Under the pieces are notes generated by a model that worked only from the letters and a program-made list of their open reading frames with translations, made no database searches and had not been told where the DNA came from. A stretch of 46,891 nt of DNA from Bacteroidota bacterium. GTDB taxonomy: Bacteria > Bacteroidota > Bacteroidia > Flavobacteriales > Flavobacteriaceae. Positions 40,042 through 46,891 of the stretch are shown piece after piece (positions within the stretch are counted from its first letter, which is position 1; every line of letters starts with the position of its first letter). Position numbers and translations under genes: made by a program. The DNA lies in the NCBI GenBank assembly GCA_023427845.1, contig JAEYZX010000055.1:1-46891 (forward strand). The letters run 5' to 3'.

Positions 40042-41064
40042 ATGAATGAAAATTTAGATCCAACTGCTTCCCGCTTCAATTCTGAAGAACTCGATATAGA
40101 GAAGAAACTCCGGCCATTATCGTTCGACGATTTTACCGGTCAGGATCAGATTCTGGATAATCTCAAAGTATTTGTCGCCGCCGCGAATCATCGTAATGAG
40201 GCGCTCGACCACGCGCTTTTCCACGGACCTCCGGGGTTGGGGAAAACGACACTTGCCAATATTTTAGCGAATGAACTCGGCGTTGGCATAAAAATCACTT
40301 CAGGGCCTGTACTCGATAAACCAGGTGATCTTGCCGGACTTCTTACAAATCTCGAAGAACGCGATGTGCTTTTCATTGATGAGATCCATCGCTTAAGCCC
40401 TATAGTCGAGGAATATCTTTATTCGGCAATGGAAGATTTCAAGATCGACATCATGATCGAGTCCGGCCCCAACGCAAGATCGGTGCAGATCAATTTAAAT
40501 CCGTTTACCCTGGTTGGTGCCACAACGCGTTCCGGATTGCTTACGGCGCCAATGCGCGCCCGATTTGGAATCTCAAGCCGTTTGCAGTATTACAATACCG
40601 AACTTCTGACTTCAATCGTTCAGCGAAGCGCGTCAATCATCAATATGCCAATTTCAATGGAAGCCGCGATCGAAATCGCAGGCCGAAGCAGGGGCACACC
40701 CCGTATCGCGAACGCACTGCTGCGCCGGGTGCGCGACTTTGCGCAGATTAAAGGCAACGGAAAAATCGATATCGCCATTGCGAAATATTCACTCGAAGCA
40801 CTTCATGTGGATGCGCACGGACTCGACGAAATGGACAATAAAATCCTGCGTACGGTAATTGAGAAATTCAAAGGCGGACCGGTGGGTTTAACGACATTGG
40901 CTACAGCCGTTTCGGAAAGCAGCGAAACAATCGAGGAAGTCTATGAACCTTTTCTGATTCAGGAAGGATTTATCATGAGAACGCCACGGGGGCGTGAAGT
41001 TACCGAAAAAGCCTACAAACATTTGGGTAAGGTTATGCCCGGGATTCAGGGCGGGCTTTTTTAA
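40042..41064 (+). CDS. ruvB: Holliday junction branch-migration ATPase RuvB
   Basis: This 340-residue AAA+ motor moves Holliday junctions together with RuvA. The Walker A box is GPPGLGKTT, Walker B is LFIDEIHRL, sensor 1 is GATTRSGLL, and RARFGISSRLQY plus RSRGTPRIANALLRRVRDFA carry the arginine finger and sensor 2. The C-terminal winged-helix part ends IQEGFIMRTPRGREVTEKA. The start MNENLDPTASRFNSEELDIE is typical of Bacteroidota RuvB. RuvA is encoded separately, 3.5 kb downstream, on the same strand. Confidence 0.98.
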   Translation: MNENLDPTASRFNSEELDIEKKLRPLSFDDFTGQDQILDNLKVFVAAANHRNEALDHALFHGPPGLGKTTLANILANELGVGIKITSGPVLDKPGDLAGLLTNLEERDVLFIDEIHRLSPIVEEYLYSAMEDFKIDIMIESGPNARSVQINLNPFTLVGATTRSGLLTAPMRARFGISSRLQYYNTELLTSIVQRSASIINMPISMEAAIEIAGRSRGTPRIANALLRRVRDFAQIKGNGKIDIAIAKYSLEALHVDAHGLDEMDNKILRTVIEKFKGGPVGLTTLATAVSESSETIEEVYEPFLIQEGFIMRTPRGREVTEKAYKHLGKVMPGIQGGLF

Positions 41065-41092
41065 GGCATTTCCTTCGGCCGGGCTGTCCGCG

Positions 41093-41146
41093 TTATCTTT
41101 CGGCGCTTGCTTCGGCCTGTTCGGCTCGCTGCGCGCCAAAAGGATG
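41093..41146 (+). repeat. Intergenic imperfect palindrome, copy 2 (TTATCT...AGGAT type)
   Basis: TTATCT (41093-41098), then CTTTCGGCGC (41097-41106) complementary to GCGCGCCAAAAG (41131-41142) and then AGGATG (41141-41146). The region 41065-41175 is richer in G+C than nearby spacers and has no gene. The plan resembles the element at 3669-3702. Confidence 0.55.
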
Positions 41147-41189
41147 CTGCTGCCATCCCTAATGCAGTCCCTGCTTGCCTATAATGCCG

Positions 41190-41197
41190 TATCTTTG
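41190..41197 (+). promoter_or_regulatory. -7 box upstream of queG
   Basis: TATCTTTG matches TAnnTTTG, 22 bases before the queG TTG start at 41219. No -33 box at the expected spacing. Confidence 0.5.
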
Positions 41198-41218
41198 CAA
41201 CGTGAAATCCGTTAGCAC

Positions 41219-42157
41219 TTGAACGCCGCAAAAGAAAAACATACCCAATTCATAAAAACCGAAGCATCGCGCCTTGGGTTCCTTTCTTGCGGCATATCGA
41301 AAGCAGGGTTTCTTGAAGAAGAGGCACCGAGGCTTGACGCCTATCTCAAAAAAAACTTGCACGGCCAGATGTCGTATATGGAAAACCATTTCGACAAACG
41401 GCTTGACCCAACGTTGCTTGTTCCCGGCGCCAAAAGCGTGATTTCACTGCTGCTCAATTATTATCCGGAGGCAACTCAGCCACAAAACGTCGGCACCGAA
41501 AATTATAAGATATCAAAGTACGCCTACGGTCAGGACTATCATTTCGTAATCAAGGAGCGACTGAAAGAACTTATGTTTTCCATACAGAATGAAATCGGCG
41601 AAGTAAACGGACGCGCGTTCGTCGATTCGGCGCCGGTATTAGACAAAGCTTGGGCAGCAAAATCGGGACTCGGATGGATCGGCAAAAACAGCAACCTCAT
41701 TACAAAATCGGTGGGTTCCTTTTATTTCATTGCCGAACTCGTTGTCGATCTCGAACTTGAGTACGATCATCCCGTCACAAACCATTGCGGAAGCTGCACC
41801 GCATGTATCGACGCCTGTCCGACAAATGCCATAACCGAACCGTATGTGGTCGACGGCAGCAAATGCATTTCCTATTTTACAATTGAACTAAAAGACAATC
41901 TGCCCGAAGAAATGAAAGGCAAATTCAATGATTGGGCTTTTGGATGCGATATCTGCCAGGATGTTTGTCCGTGGAACAAATTCTCGAAACCGCATAACGA
42001 GCCATTGTTCAATCCGCATCCCGAACTACTGTCGATGTCAAAAAAGGATTGGGAGGAAATTACCGAAGACACATTTAGGGCAGTTTTTGAAAATTCGGCC
42101 GTGAAACGCACCAAGTATGCAGGGCTCAAAAGAAATATAAACTTTTTGAAAGAATAG
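41219..42157 (+). CDS. queG: Epoxyqueuosine reductase QueG (TTG start)
   Basis: This 312-residue protein catalyses the last step of queuosine synthesis in tRNA, reducing epoxyqueuosine with a cobalamin cofactor and two [4Fe-4S] clusters. Cluster ligands are CGSCTACIDACPTNAI (near 191-206) and CDICQDVCPWN (near 242-252). The N-terminal part has LGFLSCGISKA, LHGQMSYMENHFDKRLDP and FVDSAPVLDKAWAAKSGLGW with the conserved Asp-Ser. The start is TTG at 41219: a TAG stop lies two codons upstream in the same frame, and the next ATG comes too late, at about residue 50. It follows ruvB by 154 bases with its own -7 box. Confidence 0.93.
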   Translation: MNAAKEKHTQFIKTEASRLGFLSCGISKAGFLEEEAPRLDAYLKKNLHGQMSYMENHFDKRLDPTLLVPGAKSVISLLLNYYPEATQPQNVGTENYKISKYAYGQDYHFVIKERLKELMFSIQNEIGEVNGRAFVDSAPVLDKAWAAKSGLGWIGKNSNLITKSVGSFYFIAELVVDLELEYDHPVTNHCGSCTACIDACPTNAITEPYVVDGSKCISYFTIELKDNLPEEMKGKFNDWAFGCDICQDVCPWNKFSKPHNEPLFNPHPELLSMSKKDWEEITEDTFRAVFENSAVKRTKYAGLKRNINFLKE

Positions 42158-42189
42158 TGCTTAAAATTCCTTTTTTAGCGACAGACCTT

Positions 42190-42197
42190 TACCTTTG
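42190..42197 (+). promoter_or_regulatory. -7 box upstream of maeB
   Basis: TACCTTTG matches TAnnTTTG, 23 bases before the ATG at 42221. -33 element not clear. Confidence 0.5.
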
Positions 42198-42220
42198 CAA
42201 GTCGAACAAAACTCAACAGA

Positions 42221-44518
42221 ATGAACAAGTACAGCAAAAGGCGCGAAGCACTATTATATCATGCGAAACCGCATCCCGGTAAAATTCAAGTAGTTCCCAC
42301 CAAAAAGTACGCAACCCAGCGTGATCTTTCACTTGCATATTCACCCGGGGTTGCCGAACCCTGCCTTGAGATAGCAAAAGATGTAAACAACGTTTATAAA
42401 TATACAGCCAAAGGCAATCTTGTTGCCGTGATTTCCAACGGAACAGCGGTCCTCGGACTGGGCGACATAGGCCCCGAAGCCTCTAAACCCGTAATGGAAG
42501 GCAAGGCGTTGCTGTTTAAGATCTTTGCCGATATCGATGTTTTTGATATTGAAGTCGACACCAAAGACGTTGAAAAATTCATTGAGACCGTTAAGAATAT
42601 TGCACCTACATTCGGCGGAATTAATCTCGAGGACATCAAAGCTCCTGAATCTTTTGAAATCGAGCGCCGTCTTGTTGAGGAACTGAACATACCGGTTATG
42701 CACGACGACCAGCATGGCACCGCGATCATTTCATCGGCAGCACTTTTAAATGCGCTGGAACTTGCCGGAAAAAATGCCCAGGACGTGACCGTAGTTGTCT
42801 CCGGAGCCGGTTCTGCCGCCCTGGCATGCGCGAACCTATATGTACTGTTGGGTGTTAAACCTGAAAACATTACGATGTTCGACAGTAAAGGCGTACTTTC
42901 TCAGGATCGAACCAACATATCGACTGCACAACGCGTATATAGTGGAGGTAAGCCCGGACTAACTTTAGAACAGGCGCTCAATGGCGCGGATGTGTTCCTC
43001 GGACTCTCGGCCGGGAATATCATGACGCCCGAAATGCTGCTTGGGATGGCAAAAAATCCTATCGTTTTCGCAATGGCAAATCCGTTGCCTGAAATCGATT
43101 ATGATTTGGCGATTGCTACGCGAAAAGATGTTATAATGGCTACCGGCCGGTCGGATCATCCTAACCAGGTCAATAACGTACTCGGTTTCCCGTATATTTT
43201 CAGGGGAGCGCTCGATGTTCGCGCCACCACCATCAATGAGGCAATGAAAATGGCCGCAGTCCGTGCGCTTGCTGCCCTTGCGAAAGAATCTGTTCCCGAA
43301 CAGGTGAATATCGCATACGGCGAAACAAAATTAAATTTCGGACGTGACTATATAATTCCAAAACCTTTTGACCCAAGGCTTATCACTATGGTGGCTCCGG
43401 CTGTTGCAAAAGCGGCTATGGAATCGGGAGTTGCATTGCAGCCAATTACCGACTGGGAGCGATATGAGGAAGAATTGATGGACCGTCTGGGTTCCGATAA
43501 CAAAATGGTGCGTTTGCTTACCAACCGTGCGAAGACCGATCCGAAAAGGGTTGTATTTGCCGAGGCAGACCATCTTGACGTATTAAAGGCTGCACAGATT
43601 GTTCTTGAGGAAGGCATCGGTTTACCGATACTGCTCGGAAATAAGGAAGTGATTCTTGAACTCAAAGAAGAGTTGGGATTTGATGCGGAAGTTCCGATCT
43701 ATGATCCAAAGACGCCGGAAGAAGATGCGCGTCGACTGCGGTATGCCGAAATCTATTGGAAGGCACGTCAACGTCGCGGAATGTCACTGCTTGATTCCCA
43801 AAAGTGGATGCGCGAGCGGAATTATTTCGCCGCAATGATGGTAAATGAAGGCGAAGCCGACGCACTGGTTACCGGCTATTCCAGAAGCTATCCGTCGGTG
43901 GTAAAACCGATATTGCAGTTAATCGACAAAGCACCCGGGATATCACTGGTTGCTACTGCTAATATGATGATGACAAAACGCGGTCCGATGTTCTTATCGG
44001 ATACCGCTATCAATCCAAATCCGTCTGCCGATGACCTTGCAAAAATCGCGTTGATGACGGCCAGAACCGTACGAATGTTTGGAATGGAGCCGGTTATTGC
44101 AATGATTTCATTTTCCAACTTTGGATCTTCAGCTGATGCCAACGTCGCGAAAGTCCGCGAAGCGGTTGCCTACCTGCATAAGTATTATCCCGACATGGTA
44201 ATAGACGGTGAAGTTCAGGCCGATTTCGCATTGAATATCGACATGCTGAAAGATAAGTTCCCTTTTTCAAAACTCGCAGGCAAGAAAGTGAACACGCTTA
44301 TTTTTCCAAACCTTGAATCGGCAAACATAACCTACAAGTTGTTGAAAGAACTGAATAAAGTGGATTCGATAGGTCCAATCATGTTGGGTCTGGATAAACC
44401 TGTCCATATCTTCCAGCTTGGTGCAAGTGTTGAGGAAATGGTCAACATGGCAGCCGTTGCAGTCGTAGATGCTCAGGAAAAAATCAAGAGGCTTAAAAAC
44501 TTTGAAGTAAAAAAATAG
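42221..44518 (+). CDS. maeB: NADP-dependent malic enzyme with a phosphotransacetylase-like domain
   Basis: This 765-residue protein converts malate to pyruvate with CO2 and NADPH. The malic enzyme part (about 1-420) has LAYSPGVAEPCLEIAKDVN, GTAVLGLGDIGPEASKPVME, VMHDDQHGTAIISSAALLNA and the Rossmann motif VVVSGAGSAALACANLY. The C-terminal 330 residues resemble phosphate acetyltransferase (LVTGYSRSYPSVVKPILQL, DGEVQADFALN) but in MaeB enzymes act as a regulatory module. The length is right for the fused type. It follows queG by 63 bases with its own -7 box. Confidence 0.95.
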   Translation: MNKYSKRREALLYHAKPHPGKIQVVPTKKYATQRDLSLAYSPGVAEPCLEIAKDVNNVYKYTAKGNLVAVISNGTAVLGLGDIGPEASKPVMEGKALLFKIFADIDVFDIEVDTKDVEKFIETVKNIAPTFGGINLEDIKAPESFEIERRLVEELNIPVMHDDQHGTAIISSAALLNALELAGKNAQDVTVVVSGAGSAALACANLYVLLGVKPENITMFDSKGVLSQDRTNISTAQRVYSGGKPGLTLEQALNGADVFLGLSAGNIMTPEMLLGMAKNPIVFAMANPLPEIDYDLAIATRKDVIMATGRSDHPNQVNNVLGFPYIFRGALDVRATTINEAMKMAAVRALAALAKESVPEQVNIAYGETKLNFGRDYIIPKPFDPRLITMVAPAVAKAAMESGVALQPITDWERYEEELMDRLGSDNKMVRLLTNRAKTDPKRVVFAEADHLDVLKAAQIVLEEGIGLPILLGNKEVILELKEELGFDAEVPIYDPKTPEEDARRLRYAEIYWKARQRRGMSLLDSQKWMRERNYFAAMMVNEGEADALVTGYSRSYPSVVKPILQLIDKAPGISLVATANMMMTKRGPMFLSDTAINPNPSADDLAKIALMTARTVRMFGMEPVIAMISFSNFGSSADANVAKVREAVAYLHKYYPDMVIDGEVQADFALNIDMLKDKFPFSKLAGKKVNTLIFPNLESANITYKLLKELNKVDSIGPIMLGLDKPVHIFQLGASVEEMVNMAAVAVVDAQEKIKRLKNFEVKK

Positions 44519-44557
44519 CTTAAGCCCGCAACCCGCACCGTAATTAAAGTTTTTTGT

Positions 44558-44565
44558 TATATTTG
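44558..44565 (+). promoter_or_regulatory. -7 box upstream of ruvA
   Basis: TATATTTG matches TAnnTTTG, 17 bases before the ATG at 44583. No clear -33 box. Confidence 0.5.
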
Positions 44566-44582
44566 GCTATTACTTAACTTAA

Positions 44583-45164
44583 ATGATCGCACATATACAG
44601 GGTAAATTAACCGAAAAAACGCCCACTGAGGTCATCGTTGATTGTGGTGGCGTCGGTTATCATATTAACATTTCTTTGTATACTTATTCACTGCTCCCCG
44701 CTTCCGACAATATTAAATTATTCACCTACCTACAGGTGAAGGAAGATGCACATACGCTTTTCGGATTTTTCGAAAAGTCGGAGCGTGAGCTCTTTAAATT
44801 ACTTATTTCCGTTTCAGGCATTGGCGCGGGAATCGCACGTACGATGTTGTCTTCGCTGGAACCCAGGCAAATCATGCAGGCTTTAGCCGTTGGCGATCTA
44901 AACACGATTCAGTCGATTAAGGGGATTGGGAACAAAACCGCACAGCGGGCAATTCTCGACCTAAAAGACAAAGTGTTAAAACTGTACGATATAGATGAAG
45001 TTTCAAGTTCCCCAAACAATACTAGTAGAGAAGAGGCGTTATCTGCTTTGGAGACATTGGGCTTTAACAAAAAATTAGCTGAAAAAGCTGTCGAAAAAAT
45101 TGTTAAAGAAGACCCCGATGCAACGGTAGAAACGATAATCAAACAAGCATTAAAAAACTTATAA
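44583..45164 (+). CDS. ruvA: Holliday junction DNA-binding protein RuvA
   Basis: This protein has 193 residues, the expected length. The N-terminal OB domain starts MIAHIQGKLTEKTPTEVIVD and includes LFGFFEKSERELFKLLISVS. The helix-hairpin-helix region has SGIGAGIARTMLS and IKGIGNKTAQRAILDLKDK. The C-terminal domain (SREEALSALETLGFNKKLAE) contacts RuvB. The tetramer holds the Holliday junction open while RuvB drives migration. sprA starts 28 bases after the stop, a neighbourhood I recall from gliding Flavobacteriia. Confidence 0.97.
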   Translation: MIAHIQGKLTEKTPTEVIVDCGGVGYHINISLYTYSLLPASDNIKLFTYLQVKEDAHTLFGFFEKSERELFKLLISVSGIGAGIARTMLSSLEPRQIMQALAVGDLNTIQSIKGIGNKTAQRAILDLKDKVLKLYDIDEVSSSPNNTSREEALSALETLGFNKKLAEKAVEKIVKEDPDATVETIIKQALKNL

Positions 45165-45192
45165 GTACTTGAAAACATTTTACATAAGAAGC

Positions 45193-46891
45193 ATGGGATC
45201 TATCTTTAGGACCTGCATTTTTTTACTTGTTGCGATCTGCACCCAGTCTGTGCAGGCACAGATTGAAGAACAAAACGAGGTTCCCGCCGACTCAATTGGC
45301 TACAATACAGGCAAGGTGAATTTGGACAATCCGCCAAGTATTGTTTCATCTTATACTTATGATCCCGTTACAAATCGTTATATCTACACAAATTCCATCG
45401 ACGGTTTTAATATAAATTATCCGATAATTCTTACGCCGGAAGAATATGATGAACTGGTTTTGCGCGAGTCGATGCGTGAGTATTTCCGTAAGAAATCAGA
45501 TGCAATCGACGGCAAAAAGGAAGGAAGTGAGGACGCCAAGCGCGACCTGCTCCCGCGATACTATGTAAACTCGAGCTTTTTTGAAACAATTTTTGGCGGA
45601 AATACAATCGATGTCAAACCCACTGGCTCGGTCGAAATGGATCTGGGTGCACGTTATTCCAAGCAGGACAACCCGTCATTTTCCCCGCGAAACCGCTCCA
45701 ACCTCTCATTCGATTTTGACCAAAGGATCAGCATGAGTCTGATGGGAAAAGTGGGAACCCGGCTAAACGTAAACATCAACTACGACACCGAATCGACTTT
45801 TGCGTTCCAAAACCTGATCAAACTTGAATACACGCCTACCGAAGACGATATCATCCAAAAGATTGAAGTCGGTAATGTCAGCCTTCCGCTTAACAGTACA
45901 TTGATACGTGGGGCACAAAGCCTTTTTGGTGTTAAGGCACAATTTCAATTTGGCCGCACGACGATAACCGGAGTTTTCTCGGAACAAAAATCACAAACGA
46001 AAACCGTGACCGCGCAAGGTGGCGGAACCATCCAGGATTTTGAGATGTTTGCGCTCGATTATGATGCCGACCGGCACTTTTTCCTATCGCAGTATTTCCG
46101 GAAAATGTACGATGAATCACTTCGGAATTATCCGCAGATTCTTAGCCGCGTACAGATTACGCGCATCGAGGTTTGGATCACAAATCGGCAGAACCGCGTC
46201 AATACAACAAACAACAACCTCAGAAACATCATCGCGCTCCAGGATTTGGGTGAGGCCGAATTGACCAACTATGACGATGAAGTTGTAGTGACAACTCAGC
46301 CGGGTATCTTTAACGTCCCCGTAAATTCGCCACCCGACAACCAGAACAATGATTACGATCCAGAACTCATTGGGGCGGGAGGATTGCTAAACAGCAACAT
46401 TCGTGAAATCGTAACTGCCGATCAGGGGTTCAACACTCCGGGAGCAAGTGAAGGCCGTGATTTCTCAAAATTGGAAAATGCGCGAAAACTTCTTCCGAAT
46501 GAGTTTACGTTTCATCCGCAGCTTGGATATATTTCATTGCAACAAAGGCTTGCAAACGACGAAGTACTTGCGGTTGCGTACCAGTATACAATTGGTCCCG
46601 ACGTGTATCAGGTGGGGGAATTTGGTACTGATGGTGTCGAGGCTACGCAAGTAGGCCCCGTGGATCCGAATACACAGCAACCCGAAACGGTTACTACCCA
46701 AAGCCTTATCCTGAAGATGCTGAAAAGCAGCCTTACGAATGTTGACGATCCGGTCTGGAATTTGATGATGAAGAATATCTATCAGATTCCGGGGGCATTC
46801 CAGCTCGAGCAGGAAGATTTCCGATTTAATATTTTATATACCGATCCATCGCCACTAAATTATATCGAACCGGTGGCAGGAACCCCATTTC
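45193..46891 (+). CDS. sprA: SprA, outer-membrane translocon of the type IX secretion system (3' end outside window)
   Basis: The frame is open from the ATG at 45193 to the window edge, covering the first 566 residues of a protein that is normally over 2,000 long. A signal peptide is visible (CIFLLVAICTQSVQAQ). An in-frame TTG at 45169 would add 8 residues, MKTFYIRS, and may be the real start. Segments RYYVNSSFFETIFGGNTIDV, KQDNPSFSPRNRSNLSFDFD, KVGTRLNVNINYDTESTFAF and KLEYTPTEDDIIQKIEVGNV match SprA, the large barrel that exports T9SS cargo, including gliding adhesins. Its place directly after ruvA supports the call. No terminator separates it from ruvA, so they may share a transcript. Confidence 0.95.
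   Translation, partial: MGSIFRTCIFLLVAICTQSVQAQIEEQNEVPADSIGYNTGKVNLDNPPSIVSSYTYDPVTNRYIYTNSIDGFNINYPIILTPEEYDELVLRESMREYFRKKSDAIDGKKEGSEDAKRDLLPRYYVNSSFFETIFGGNTIDVKPTGSVEMDLGARYSKQDNPSFSPRNRSNLSFDFDQRISMSLMGKVGTRLNVNINYDTESTFAFQNLIKLEYTPTEDDIIQKIEVGNVSLPLNSTLIRGAQSLFGVKAQFQFGRTTITGVFSEQKSQTKTVTAQGGGTIQDFEMFALDYDADRHFFLSQYFRKMYDESLRNYPQILSRVQITRIEVWITNRQNRVNTTNNNLRNIIALQDLGEAELTNYDDEVVVTTQPGIFNVPVNSPPDNQNNDYDPELIGAGGLLNSNIREIVTADQGFNTPGASEGRDFSKLENARKLLPNEFTFHPQLGYISLQQRLANDEVLAVAYQYTIGPDVYQVGEFGTDGVEATQVGPVDPNTQQPETVTTQSLILKMLKSSLTNVDDPVWNLMMKNIYQIPGAFQLEQEDFRFNILYTDPSPLNYIEPVAGTPF

Noticed and set aside
40994..41215. Small protein at the end of ruvB and beyond
   Set aside because: It overlaps ruvB in another frame and continues through the GC-rich repeat; no independent evidence.

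Overview
The window is a chromosomal segment from a member of the Bacteroidota, most likely Flavobacteriaceae and close to Flavobacterium. The evidence is an alternative complex III operon (actABCDEF) joined to coxBA, the start of the type IX secretion/gliding gene sprA directly after ruvA, a DUF2723 membrane glycosyltransferase, a DUF6705 protein, almost no Shine-Dalgarno sequences, and many copies of the Bacteroidota promoter (TTTG, about 19 bases, TAnnTTTG).

Layout. 1-6.5 kb: the 3' end of a TonB-dependent receptor, a Rieske-like lipoprotein, greA plus a HIT hydrolase, a sensor kinase, a flavin reductase, a DUF3127 protein with an SSB-like C-terminal tip, aat and tag. 6.7-8.9 kb: an AT-richer accessory cassette on the minus strand. 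It holds a JAMM-type lipoprotein gene interrupted by one in-frame TAA, followed by a DUF6705 protein. 9.0-11.9 kb: the ribosomal operon rplM-rpsI-rpsB-tsf (minus) with a textbook promoter. 12.1-21.2 kb: a DUF1579 lipoprotein, polA, a metallophosphoesterase, a thioredoxin-like protein without cysteines, a polysaccharide deacetylase and the DUF2723 protein. 21.4-27.5 kb: tRNA-Gln(TTG), a universal stress protein, rimP-nusA-infB and a SPOR-domain protein. 27.6-39.3 kb: the respiratory block actABCDEF-coxBA, encoding a quinol:electron-acceptor oxidoreductase and an aa3-type oxidase that probably form one supercomplex. 39.4-46.9 kb: two tandem small GNAT proteins, ruvB, queG, maeB, ruvA and the 5' part of sprA, which runs off the window.

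Most of the window is conserved housekeeping DNA. The points that stand out are: (i) the split JAMM lipoprotein gene and its DUF6705 partner, with a perfect palindrome upstream; (ii) a promoter followed at once by a terminator-like hairpin in the leaders of both greA and rimP-nusA-infB, which suggests attenuation of transcription-elongation factor genes; (iii) the SSB-like tip on the DUF3127 protein; (iv) a thioredoxin fold without catalytic cysteines; (v) His-rich extensions in ActF and CoxA; and (vi) three families of intergenic inverted repeats. I saw no CRISPR array, insertion sequence, prophage or rRNA gene. No gene-free stretch exceeds 300 bases; the longest, 11818-12115, holds the rplM promoter and a dispersed hairpin repeat.
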